11,935 nt of DNA from JADGHQ01 sp045805385. Lineage in GTDB: Bacteria > Actinomycetota > Thermoleophilia > Solirubrobacterales > Thermoleophilaceae. The notes under the pieces were generated by a model, which was not told where the DNA came from, did no database searches, and worked only from the letters and a program-made list of their open reading frames with translations. This document shows positions 1-6,604 of the stretch, in pieces. Position numbers and translations under genes: made by a program. The DNA is taken from contig JBJMLG010000088.1 in NCBI GenBank assembly GCA_045805385.1, forward strand, positions 1 to 11,935, in the 5' to 3' direction. Every line of letters starts with the position of its first letter. The first letter of the stretch is position 1.

Positions 1-1
1 C

Positions 2-160
2 AACACGGAGATCTGGGATCGGGCCGCCGGCGGGCTGATCGCACAGGAAGCCGGGGCACGGGTGGAGATGCCATGCCCTGAGAACGACGATCTCGTGATT
101 GCCGCTCCGGATGGCCTGTTCGATGACCTCTGGGCGGCCGTTCACTTCGCCGCCGCTTGA
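2..160 (+). CDS. inositol monophosphatase family protein, C-terminal fragment
   Basis: Only the last 52 codons lie in the window; the 5' part is off the left edge. The fragment begins NTEIWDRAAGGLIAQEAGAR. This matches the C-terminal motif of the inositol monophosphatase/FIG superfamily (WD-x-AAG-x-LI-x-EAG-G/A-x-V), where the Asp after Trp is a metal ligand. It is followed by the family's usual ending, in which a short strand (LVIAAPDGLFDDL) leads into the last helix. Family members are Mg-dependent phosphatases of inositol phosphates, histidinol phosphate, 3'-phosphoadenosine nucleotides or fructose bisphosphate. Which substrate applies cannot be told from this end. The stop (TGA, 158-160) lies inside the last codons of the convergent phosphotransferase gene, giving a 19-bp tail-to-tail overlap. 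The family call is fairly firm; the specificity is unknown. Confidence 0.8.
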   Translation, partial: NTEIWDRAAGGLIAQEAGARVEMPCPENDDLVIAAPDGLFDDLWAAVHFAAA

Positions 161-978
161 AGCGCCGGCCACGGCGCTTGCAGTGAGCTTTCGTACCGCG
201 TCCAAACGTCGAACAGCGCAGCGCGCGGCACGCCCTCGGCCATCCGCGCCACGGCCTGGATCGCCTGCCAGCGGCCGAGCGTCTCGTCGGCGATCTCGAG
301 CGCCGCCCGCAGGCGGTAGAGGTATCCCTCGGTCAGCGAAGCGAGCGTGCGTCTGTCAGAGCCCGGAAGGTGGCCCGGACCACCGTTTCCCTCGCCGAGA
401 AGCGTGACGAAAGTGCGGGCCACGTCCGCGACCGGATCCCCGCGCGAGGCGTCGAACCAGTCGACGATCATCGGGCCGTTGCGTCCGAGGATGACGTTGC
501 TCGGGTGCAGATCGCCGTGACACAGGCGCGGCGGGCCAGCCCGCGCCGGCAGCATCTCGATTGCCCGGATCACCGACGCGTCCACCGTCGCGGCCGACCA
601 CCGGATCTTGCTCACCAGCCGGTCGTGCTGGTTTGGCAGCGTGACCGGCGGCACGAGCTCGAACAGCTCGCACTGGATGTCGGCGAGCAAGGCGCCCAGT
701 TCGGCACTCAGCTTGGGCCGATCGATGACGTGCTGCCACATCGACGTGCCCGCGACGCGCTCCCACACGCTGGCGGCGCGCCCGAACATCTGCTCGAGGC
801 CGAGTAGCCGTGGCACCGGCGCTCCGGCATCCCTTGCCGCCTCGGCATACTCGGCCTCGAAGTGGATCCAGCCCGCGGGCGTCGACGGATGTGGGACCTT
901 GACGACCGCGCCACGGCCATACGCGTGGATCGAGGAGCGCGTGCCACGCGCTACGAGGTCACCGAGGAGTCTGGTCAC
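142..978 (-). CDS. aminoglycoside phosphotransferase/choline kinase-like protein
   Basis: Predicted 278-residue kinase-like phosphotransferase (APH family, protein-kinase fold), cytoplasmic, transferring the gamma-phosphate of ATP to a small-molecule hydroxyl. Visible features, numbered from the GTG at 978: N-lobe strand with the likely ATP-contacting Lys (AVVKV, about residue 27); acidic helix residues around 41-43; catalytic loop HGDLHPSN at about 154-161 with the Asp base and the Asn; metal-binding Asp in IVDWFD at about 173. Length fits the family. The frame stays open to 1335, but that extension is antisense-like Arg/Ser/Thr-rich sequence inside the exporter gene and is not believed. ATG at 1032 (296 residues) is an alternative start, but it would overlap the exporter by 74 bp rather than 20 bp. 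The gene is probably translated from the exporter mRNA by coupling. The substrate is unknown: an antibiotic, a sugar or homoserine-like alcohols are all possible. Confidence 0.82.
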   Translation of the reverse strand: MTRLLGDLVARGTRSSIHAYGRGAVVKVPHPSTPAGWIHFEAEYAEAARDAGAPVPRLLGLEQMFGRAASVWERVAGTSMWQHVIDRPKLSAELGALLADIQCELFELVPPVTLPNQHDRLVSKIRWSAATVDASVIRAIEMLPARAGPPRLCHGDLHPSNVILGRNGPMIVDWFDASRGDPVADVARTFVTLLGEGNGGPGHLPGSDRRTLASLTEGYLYRLRAALEIADETLGRWQAIQAVARMAEGVPRAALFDVWTRYESSLQAPWPALQAAAK

Positions 979-3253
979 CGTGCAAGCCCATCCCAGGAGT
1001 ACGGCTGGGGCCCAACGTACCACCACGGTCATCGCCACTCGAGGAGATGGACGCGGCGTGCTGTGAGAGATGTGCCTCGAGCCGCCAGAGGTTGTCGAGA
1101 TGCTGGCTTGCCCACAGCAGCACCAGCCCCGACCCGTTCCTGTCCTCGTCGTCCGCGGCGACGCCCTCGCGCGCACACTCGAGCACGCGCTTGCGCCCTG
1201 CCGTGTCGGGATTGGTTTGAGCCGGCGGCGGACTGCCGTCCACGAGTGCCTCGCCGAGGTGCGTGTACCAGTCGCGGAGCGCGTCGAGCTGGCGATCCAG
1301 TGACCGCGCGCACGGCTCACCCAGCGCGAAGCCATTCGTCATCCGCGTGAGTGCGAGCAGCGAGAACGCGGTGCGTTGCAGCCGCATGGTGCCGGCCGCG
1401 AGCGTCGCCACGCTGTCCATGTCGGTCTGCTCGGTGGAGCGCTCGCCGAGGTAGGCGCGGAAGGCGTCGTCGAGCCTGCCGGCCGCGAGCCTAGCCTCTC
1501 GAGCGGCCTCGTCCGGAGCCGCCGATTCGGCGCCGACGAGGCGCCGGCTTGCCGCGACGACGTAGTCGGCGGAACGTTCGTAGGCCGCTGCCAGGCTGGA
1601 GCGGATCAGCGCCACCGCGCCGCGCGGCCAGAACAGCAGGCCCACCAGGATGCTCACCGCGAAGCCGATCGCGACGTCCTCGACGCGAACGAGCCCCACC
1701 TTCCATCCGCTCGGCTGGATCAGGTTGAACAGCATCAGCACCACGACGGTGAACGCCGCTTGGCCCGCCGCGAAGGAGACGACCCGGGGGGCGTAGGCCG
1801 CCACCAGGACCGCGACGGGTAGCACCGCCCAGACCACCGTCTCGTTGCTGCCTATCGCGATGATCAGGCCCGCCCCGACCACGATCCCGACCGCCGTCCC
1901 GGCCAGTGCGCTCAGAACCGTCGCTCCTGTGCCGAGCGCGTTCGAGCGCAGCACCGACAGCGTGCCGAGCACGACCCAGAAGGCGTGCTGTACGCCCGTC
2001 TTCTGGGCCACGAACACCGAGATAGCGAGCGCCGCGGCACCGCGGATCGAGTTGCGGAAGAGGACTGATTGCGGGCTGGCACGCTCGGCCGCGCGCCGCT
2101 CGGTGGCGCGCAGCGTGGAGATCGCCTCCGAGGTCGACGCCTGGAGAGCGGGGGCTCGGTACCACCGCGCCTCCTCGACCCCTGCCGCCCGCGCGTGCCC
2201 CGTGGCACGCAGCGCATTGCTGCCGATCTGCCCGGCGGAATACGACAGGGCGCGTAGCCGGAAGGATGGATCGAGCGCCGCGGCGAGCTCGAGCTCGTCG
2301 CCCGATCGCGGCAGCTCGGCGATGCGACGCTTGAGGGCGTCGGCTACCGCGTCGCGCGCCCGCTCGAGACGCTCGAGGTCCGGATGCCCTTCGCCTCCCT
2401 CGAGGCTCGCGGCGCTCTCGCGCAGCACGGCGGCGGCCGCCGCCAGCACCTCGCGGTTCTCGTCGCGGCATAGGTCGAGCCCCGGCTCGCCGTCACCGCG
2501 GGCGAAGGCGAAGGACTCGATCCAGTCCAGCTCGTCGACGAGGAATGCGATCGCCTCGGCAGAGGCCGTCGGACCAGTCGGCCGATAGGGCGTGGCGAGG
2601 AACTGCTGCCGCACCGCCGCAACGGCCTCCCGAGCCGCTCGCTCGCGCTCCGGCAGTCGCGACCGGTCAGGACCGAGCTCGCTCTCCATGAACTCGGCGA
2701 GCGCGAGACAGGCCCCGGCGACCCGGGCAACCAGCTTGTCCCGCGGGCGCGACGGCCACAGCAGCATCGACGCGGAGATCCCTGCCGCGGCGGCGAGGCC
2801 CCATCCCTCGAGGCGCGACGGGATCACCGACGGGCTGGCAGGCAGGTTGACCGGCAGTACGAAGGTGAGCATGGCGGCCGTGCCTCCGGCGACGAAGTAG
2901 CCGCTGATCACGCCCGAGAAGAGGATCGCGAACCCCACGACTGCCATCGCCGCCGCGGCGATCCAGGGATCACGTGAGCACAGCGTGCCGAGGACGATGA
3001 GGATCGCGCCGGCGGCCGCCAGCGCGAGATAGGCGACCAGGCGTGTGCGACGGGAGCCACCGAACTCGGCGAACACGAGGATCGCGAAGGAACCGAAGGC
3101 CGCGAACGTCGCCGTGTCCGGGTTCTTGATGACCTTGTCGGCGAACGCGAAGACGCCCGGCATGACGATGGCCGCGCGTGCAGCGTTCTTGAGTGCGAAC
3201 AGCCCGGGGTCCACACGCTCGAGACGGGCTCGCGCTCGATCAATGGCCGACAT
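959..3253 (-). CDS. FUSC-family inner-membrane exporter (aromatic acid exporter/YccS-like)
   Basis: 764-residue membrane protein with the duplicated layout of FUSC/ArAE transporters. It has a first hydrophobic block at about residues 22-170 and a soluble, helical, charged region at about 170-395. A second hydrophobic block follows at about 398-545, then a soluble C-terminal domain. The second block carries the recognisable FUSC_2 signature: an NSIRGAAALAISV helix, then HAFWVVLGTLSVLRSNALGTG, later LVGLLFWPRGA. Known members (AaeB, YccS, fusaric-acid resistance proteins) export aromatic carboxylic acids or other toxic compounds from the cytoplasm. The ATG at 3253 is followed directly by the amphipathic N-terminus typical of the family; no clear Shine-Dalgarno precedes it. 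The gene starts 46 bp after the MmyB-like regulator and overlaps the kinase start, so the three genes look co-transcribed. The family is firm; the substrate is not predictable. Confidence 0.88.
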   Translation of the reverse strand: MSAIDRARARLERVDPGLFALKNAARAAIVMPGVFAFADKVIKNPDTATFAAFGSFAILVFAEFGGSRRTRLVAYLALAAAGAILIVLGTLCSRDPWIAAAAMAVVGFAILFSGVISGYFVAGGTAAMLTFVLPVNLPASPSVIPSRLEGWGLAAAAGISASMLLWPSRPRDKLVARVAGACLALAEFMESELGPDRSRLPERERAAREAVAAVRQQFLATPYRPTGPTASAEAIAFLVDELDWIESFAFARGDGEPGLDLCRDENREVLAAAAAVLRESAASLEGGEGHPDLERLERARDAVADALKRRIAELPRSGDELELAAALDPSFRLRALSYSAGQIGSNALRATGHARAAGVEEARWYRAPALQASTSEAISTLRATERRAAERASPQSVLFRNSIRGAAALAISVFVAQKTGVQHAFWVVLGTLSVLRSNALGTGATVLSALAGTAVGIVVGAGLIIAIGSNETVVWAVLPVAVLVAAYAPRVVSFAAGQAAFTVVVLMLFNLIQPSGWKVGLVRVEDVAIGFAVSILVGLLFWPRGAVALIRSSLAAAYERSADYVVAASRRLVGAESAAPDEAAREARLAAGRLDDAFRAYLGERSTEQTDMDSVATLAAGTMRLQRTAFSLLALTRMTNGFALGEPCARSLDRQLDALRDWYTHLGEALVDGSPPPAQTNPDTAGRKRVLECAREGVAADDEDRNGSGLVLLWASQHLDNLWRLEAHLSQHAASISSSGDDRGGTLGPSRTPGMGLHGDQTPR

Positions 3254-3299
3254 ACGCGCGCGCGAGGCTAAGGACCGCCCGCAACCATCGCAACCCCGG

Positions 3300-4229
3300 C
3301 TATTCCGCCAGCAGCTTCGCGAGCTTCGCCGGCGTGTCCTCCTCTGGCAGCGGCGAGAACATCGCGACGCGCTGCTCCGGCTGCTCGGCGGGCCTGAAGA
3401 CCGCGTGCTCGAACAGCAGCTTGCCGGCGACCGGATGCTCGAGCGTCTTGCGGCCCTCGCCAGAGGAGGCGACCTCGTGTCGCTTCCACCACTTGCGGAA
3501 CTCGGGGCTCGAATCGTTCAGCGCCGCGATCAGCTCCTCGAAGGCCGGATCGCCGATGTGCTTGGCGCTGTCCGCGCGGAAGCGGGCCACCAGCAGCCGC
3601 GCGCCGCGCTCCCAGTCGCAGATGATCTCGCGGCGCGCCGGGTCCATGAAGGTGAGCCAGAGCGAGTTGCGGAACTGCTTGGGAGTGTCCGCCGGGTCGC
3701 CGAACACGGCGGCGTAGGCCCGGTTCCAGGTGAGGATGTCCCACCGGCGGCCGATCACGTAAGCCGGGTTGGGCCCGAGGTTCTCGATGAGCCGGCGCAC
3801 CGCGGTGGAGACCTTCTCGGCCGGCGCGCACAGCGACGGGGCCTGCTCACCTCGGCCGAGCAGGATGAGGTGCCCGCGCTCGGCCGGGGTGAGCCGGAGC
3901 GCCTGTGCGATCGACTCGAGCACGTCAAGCGACGCGCGCACGTCGCGGCCCTGCTCGAGCCACGTGTACCAGGTGGTGCCCACGCCGGCGAGCTGGGCCA
4001 CCTCTTCGCGGCGGAGCCCCGGCGTGCGCCGCCTGCCGCCGTTCGGCAGCCCGACGTCGTGGGGCTGGATGCTCTCGCGCCGCCTGCGCAGAAAATCCGC
4101 CAGCTCGTCGCGACGGATCTCGCCGTTGGTGCCGTTGCGCTTGGTGGAGCTGTTCTTGGGGGGAGTCTCTAGTACCAGGATAAATCCCTCTCTTGTACCT
4201 GGATCACCATGATCGCACACTGCCGCCAT
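3300..4229 (-). CDS. MmyB-like XRE-family transcriptional regulator
   Basis: DNA-binding regulator with an N-terminal XRE-type helix-turn-helix (from RRDELADFLRRRRE through TPGLRREEVAQLAGVGTTWY and TWLEQGRDVRASLDVL). It is followed by an MmyB-like ligand-binding, PAS-like domain (for example RRWDILTWNRAYAAVFGD and the conserved RFRAD stretch). This two-domain plan is typical of actinobacterial regulators encoded next to exporters or reductases. The family's usual length is about 280-290 residues. The ATG at 4229 gives 309 residues, with a first ~35 residues unlike the family, and it overlaps the divergent exporter's ATG. There is no ATG, GTG or TTG between 4229 and the conserved domain. A CTG at 4178, preceded by AGAGAGGGA, would give 292 residues and leave room for a promoter. 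The start is therefore unresolved. The regulator probably controls the divergent exporter and its own operon with the FUSC exporter and the kinase. Confidence 0.85.
   Translation of the reverse strand: MAAVCDHGDPGTREGFILVLETPPKNSSTKRNGTNGEIRRDELADFLRRRRESIQPHDVGLPNGGRRRTPGLRREEVAQLAGVGTTWYTWLEQGRDVRASLDVLESIAQALRLTPAERGHLILLGRGEQAPSLCAPAEKVSTAVRRLIENLGPNPAYVIGRRWDILTWNRAYAAVFGDPADTPKQFRNSLWLTFMDPARREIICDWERGARLLVARFRADSAKHIGDPAFEELIAALNDSSPEFRKWWKRHEVASSGEGRKTLEHPVAGKLLFEHAVFRPAEQPEQRVAMFSPLPEEDTPAKLAKLLAE
4172..4204. repeat. operator-like direct repeat in the divergent promoter region
   Basis: GTACCAGGAT (4172-4181) and GTACCTGGAT (4195-4204) match at 9 of 10 positions and start 23 bp apart. 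They lie between the exporter gene and the conserved part of the oppositely oriented regulator. The second copy overlaps the candidate -35 element of the exporter promoter. A repeated site in that position is what a dimeric XRE-type repressor would use. Seen: the repeat and its position. Inferred: operator function. Confidence 0.45.
4193..4221 (+). promoter_or_regulatory. candidate promoter of the DHA2 exporter, possibly leaderless
   Basis: TTGTAC (4193-4198), a 17-bp spacer, then CACACT (4216-4221), with 6 nt to the ATG at 4228. The -35 and spacer are good and the -10 is moderate. A transcript starting at or near the A of the ATG would explain why no Shine-Dalgarno is visible upstream of this gene. 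Leaderless mRNAs are common in actinobacteria. Confidence 0.4.
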
Positions 4230-4237
4230 GACTTCAA
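4209..4237 (-). promoter_or_regulatory. candidate promoter of the regulator-FUSC-kinase operon
   Basis: Read on the - strand: TTGAAG (complement of 4232-4237), a 17-bp spacer, then GATCAT (complement of 4209-4214), which matches TATAAT at 4 of 6 positions. Transcription would begin near 4202, inside the right-hand GTACC repeat. This would place the regulator's true start downstream of 4202 rather than at the ATG at 4229. The promoter overlaps the exporter's first codons. Weak evidence, based on hexamer match and spacing only. Confidence 0.3.
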
Positions 4238-5721
4238 TCGTCCAGCTTCGCGCCAAGGCACGAGCGCGCACTGAGAGCGGCGACCTGAACCTGCTGCTCG
4301 TGGTCCTCTGCCTCGCCCAGTTCATGGTGGTACTCGACGTGTCGGTGGTGAACGTCGCGCTTCCGTCGATCCGCCGCGCCCTTGGCTTTTCCGCCACCGA
4401 CCTCGAGTGGGTGATCAACGCCTACACGCTCACCTTCGCGGGCTTCCTGATGCTCGGAGGGCGCGCGGCCGACCTGCTCGGGCGCCGCCGGATGTTCCTG
4501 GCCGGCATAGCCCTCTTCACGCTCGCCTCGCTCGTCTGCGCGGTGGCCGACTCGCGTGCGCTCTTGCTGAGCGCAAGGGCCGTCCAGGGTGTCGGCGCGG
4601 CGGTGGTGTCGCCGGCGAGCCTGTCGATCATCGCGACGTCATTCGCCGTCGGCGCAGAGCGCAACCGCGCGCTGGGGGTCTGGGGCGCAATGGCAGGCCT
4701 GGGCGCAGCCTCGGGCGCGCTGCTCGGCGGCATCCTCACGCAGACGCTCGGCTGGTGGGCGATCTTCGCGGTGAACGTTCCGGTGGGCGCCGCGGTCGTC
4801 CTGCTGGCACCCGGGGTGGTGCCCGAGGGCCGGCGCGTGGGCGCCGCGCGAAACTTCGATCTGTCGGGTGCGCTGCTCGTGACCGGCGGGCTGACGGCCC
4901 TCACCTACGGCATCGTGCGCAGCGACGCGCTCGGGTGGGGCTCGCCCGGAGTGATCGGGCCGATCGGCGCCGGCGTGGTGCTGCTCGCCTTGTTCGTGCT
5001 CGTCGAGGGCCGCTTCGCGACCGCGCCGCTCGTCCCGCTGTCGATCTTCCGGATGCCGCTTCTGCGTGCGGCGAACGTGATCGTTCTACTCCTGTACTCC
5101 GCAACCCTCGCGATGTTCTTCTTCGTGAGCCTGTACCTCCAGCAGGTGCGGCATTTCGACGCGCTGCAGACCGGCTTCGCGTTCCTGCCGATGCCGCTCT
5201 TCGCCACGCTGGGGTCCACGCTCGCACCGCGTCTCGTCGCTCGCTTCGGCGCGCGCCGGACAGTGACGGTCGGGATGCTGTTCGCGGCAACCGGCCTGGC
5301 GCTGCTCACCGGCGCGGGGCCGGGCTCCAGTTACGTGACCCACGTCCTGCCCGGCGGCGTCCTCAGCGCCCTCGGGCTCGGTCTGACGCTCGTGCCGTCG
5401 ACGATCATGGCGGTGCAGGGGGTCGCGCCCGAACAGAGCGGACTGGCGTCGGGGCTGATCAACACGTCGCGCTTCGTGGGTGGAGCGCTCGGGATCGCCG
5501 TGCTCGGCACGGTCGCCGCGTCACATACGAGGCACGTGGTAGCGACAGGCGTCGGGCCGCTACAGGCGCTGAGCGACGGCTACCAGCTCGGCCTCGAGGT
5601 GGGCGCGATCGTCTGCCTCGTCGGTGCGGTGGTGGCCGCGTCATTCCTGCGCGACCGCCCGCGGCGCGACCTCGCGGCGGTACCCGGGGAGGGCGAGGAA
5701 GCCGAGGCTCTCGCGGCGTGA
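4228..5721 (+). CDS. MFS transporter, DHA2 (14-TM) drug:proton antiporter family
   Basis: 497-residue major facilitator protein of the EmrB/QacA (DHA2) type, predicted to expel drugs or toxic metabolites across the cytoplasmic membrane using the proton gradient. Visible motifs: TM1 with VVLDVSVVNVALPSI (about residues 34-48), including the membrane Asp at about 37 typical of DHA2; motif A GGRAADLLGRRR (about 77-88) in the loop between TM2 and TM3; the motif C region with GALLGGIL and FAVNVPVG (about 163-187) marking antiporters. Length and hydrophobic segments fit 14 helices, and the C-terminus is a short charged tail. The ATG at 4228 has no Shine-Dalgarno; about 20 polar residues precede TM1, as usual. 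It is divergent from the MmyB-like regulator, a common exporter/regulator arrangement. Its stop is 1 bp from the convergent hypothetical gene. The family is firm; the substrate is unknown. Confidence 0.92.
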   Translation: MTSIVQLRAKARARTESGDLNLLLVVLCLAQFMVVLDVSVVNVALPSIRRALGFSATDLEWVINAYTLTFAGFLMLGGRAADLLGRRRMFLAGIALFTLASLVCAVADSRALLLSARAVQGVGAAVVSPASLSIIATSFAVGAERNRALGVWGAMAGLGAASGALLGGILTQTLGWWAIFAVNVPVGAAVVLLAPGVVPEGRRVGAARNFDLSGALLVTGGLTALTYGIVRSDALGWGSPGVIGPIGAGVVLLALFVLVEGRFATAPLVPLSIFRMPLLRAANVIVLLLYSATLAMFFFVSLYLQQVRHFDALQTGFAFLPMPLFATLGSTLAPRLVARFGARRTVTVGMLFAATGLALLTGAGPGSSYVTHVLPGGVLSALGLGLTLVPSTIMAVQGVAPEQSGLASGLINTSRFVGGALGIAVLGTVAASHTRHVVATGVGPLQALSDGYQLGLEVGAIVCLVGAVVAASFLRDRPRRDLAAVPGEGEEAEALAA

Positions 5722-5722
5722 G

Positions 5723-6079
5723 TTAGCGCTCGTCGAGCCAGTCGCTGACGGCACCGGGCGGATCGCCGTGCCACTGTGAGCGCACCGCGAGGCGGATCAG
5801 CTCGTCCGGATTCCGGTCGTAGCTCGCGTTGCCTCGCTCGCTTGCGAGGTACAGGACGACCGCGGTGGCGACCGACACTGCCGGATCGTCGATCTCGTAG
5901 TCCGCGCCCTCGGCGGCCAGCGCGAGGCGCTCTTCGAGGTTCTCCACGGTCGTGATCGGAGCGTCGTCGTCCTCGAGCTGCTCCTCGAAGTGACCGAGCG
6001 CGTCGTCCTCGCCGGCCGGGTCGGCGACCTCGACGGCCTGGCGAACGAGATCTGACACGCTGGGCGTGCGGCGCTCCAT
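5723..6079 (-). CDS. small acidic hypothetical protein
   Basis: 118 residues, family not recognised. The protein is strongly acidic (29 Asp/Glu against 9 Arg and no Lys). It has an acidic stretch EEQLEDDDA (about 32-40), a mixed middle with a short hydrophobic helix SVATAVVLYLAS (about 69-80), and an ending WHGDPPGAVSDWLDER. There is no signal peptide and no Cys. The ATG at 6079 is preceded directly by a GTG, and neither has a clear Shine-Dalgarno. The frame is open further upstream to 6547, but there it is antisense to the trmO-like gene and lacks coding character. It is convergent with the exporter (1-bp gap) and divergent from the trmO-like gene (82-bp gap). Codon use resembles its neighbours, which supports a real gene. 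No function is proposed; regulatory partner or stress-type small protein would be guesses. Confidence 0.6.
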   Translation of the reverse strand: MERRTPSVSDLVRQAVEVADPAGEDDALGHFEEQLEDDDAPITTVENLEERLALAAEGADYEIDDPAVSVATAVVLYLASERGNASYDRNPDELIRLAVRSQWHGDPPGAVSDWLDER

Positions 6080-6150
6080 CACGGCACGGCGAAGCCTACG
6101 CTGCACCGCGACATGGGCGCCAGAGGGTCCGCGTTGTTCGCGTCGAACCG

Positions 6151-6157
6151 AAGGGAG
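6151..6157 (+). promoter_or_regulatory. ribosome-binding site of the trmO-like gene
   Basis: AAGGGAG lies 4 nt before the ATG at 6162. It is the clearest Shine-Dalgarno associated with a main gene in the window, and it decides this start over the in-frame ATG at 6066. Confidence 0.6.
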
Positions 6158-6161
6158 TCGC

Positions 6162-6560
6162 ATGACCAGTCCGAGCTTCGAAGCGCGCCCGATCGGCACC
6201 GTCCGCTCGCCGCTGACAGACGCGGCCGCGGCGCCGAAGCAGGGTCGCGAGGGCGCTCCGGAGGCGGAAATCGAGTTCGAAGCAGCAGTGCTCGACGGGC
6301 TCGAGAGCCTGCGGGTGGGCGACCGGGTAGTGGTGCTCACATGGCTCGACCGAGCTCGCCGCGATGTCCTGCGCGTGCATCCGCGCGACGATGCCTCGAA
6401 TCCGCTGCGCGGGGTGTTCAGCACCAGATCGGCGGACCGCCCGAACCCGATCGGCCTGCATGAAGTGCAGATCGTCGCCATCGACGGCGACACGGTGCGC
6501 GTGAGCGAGCTGGAAGCGGTCGACGGCACTCCGGTGCTCGACATCAAGCCCGTGATCTAG
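6162..6560 (+). CDS. trmO: TrmO/TsaA-type tRNA (N6-threonylcarbamoyladenosine37-N6)-methyltransferase
   Basis: 132 residues, a compact single-domain member of the TsaA/TrmO (YaeB/VirR) family. In E. coli, TrmO uses S-adenosylmethionine to methylate the N6 of t6A37 in tRNA-Thr, helping decode ACY codons. Seen here: the N-terminal PIGTVRSPL (about 10-18), strand VVVLTWLDRARRDVL (about 56-70), HPRDD (about 73-77), the signature GVFSTRSADRPNPIGL (about 84-99), and the C-terminal DGTPVLDIKP (about 121-130). The E. coli protein is longer (about 235 residues) because of an extra C-terminal domain; archaeal and many actinobacterial members stop here, as this one does. The start is set by AAGGGAG just upstream. 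The gene appears monocistronic. The family is confident; that this short form performs the same tRNA reaction is inferred from homology. Confidence 0.85.
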   Translation: MTSPSFEARPIGTVRSPLTDAAAAPKQGREGAPEAEIEFEAAVLDGLESLRVGDRVVVLTWLDRARRDVLRVHPRDDASNPLRGVFSTRSADRPNPIGLHEVQIVAIDGDTVRVSELEAVDGTPVLDIKPVI

Positions 6561-6565
6561 ATCAA

Positions 6566-6580
6566 CCCTCCAGCGGAGGG
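6566..6580 (+). terminator. short stem-loop after the trmO-like gene
   Basis: CCCTCC-AGC-GGAGGG forms a perfect 6-bp stem with a 3-nt loop, starting 6 bp after the trmO-like stop codon. No T-run follows, so it is not a classical intrinsic terminator. High-GC actinobacteria often show U-less hairpins at gene ends. Function is inferred from position only. Confidence 0.3.
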
Positions 6581-6587
6581 CCCGGCG

Positions 6588-6604
6588 AGCCGATAAAAAC
6601 GGCT
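6588..6604 (+). promoter_or_regulatory. GCCGATAA -10-like motif and small hairpin before the GGDEF gene
   Basis: GCCGATAA (6589-6596) equals the -10 consensus of sigma-28/FliA/WhiG-type promoters and ends 8 nt before the GTG at 6605. No matching TAAA-type -35 lies 15 bp upstream (CCAG is there), so the promoter call is weak. The same bases form AGCCG-ATAAAAA-CGGCT, a 5-bp stem with an A-rich 7-nt loop abutting the GTG. This could instead affect translation. Confidence 0.3.

Noticed and set aside
979..1335. N-terminal extension of the phosphotransferase frame up to ATG 1335
   Set aside because: The extra residues (Arg/Ser/Thr-rich) lie in a shifted frame within the FUSC gene and do not match any kinase N-lobe. 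The family's N-lobe begins just after the GTG at 978.
3255..3265. Alternating CG run before the FUSC start as a structural (Z-DNA-like) signal
   Set aside because: Only about 11 bp long, in very GC-rich DNA. It is not distinguishable from composition.
4407..5726. 439-codon + strand frame inside the exporter gene
   Set aside because: Arg/Gly/Ala/Pro-rich shifted-frame shadow with no membrane segments. The exporter frame shows DHA2 motifs throughout.
6136..6148. GTTCG-CGT-CGAAC palindrome before the trmO-like gene, considered as an SOS (LexA) box
   Set aside because: Half-sites are in the wrong order (LexA boxes of this type read CGAAC...GTTCG), and neither neighbour is a DNA-repair gene. It may be a minor hairpin or chance.
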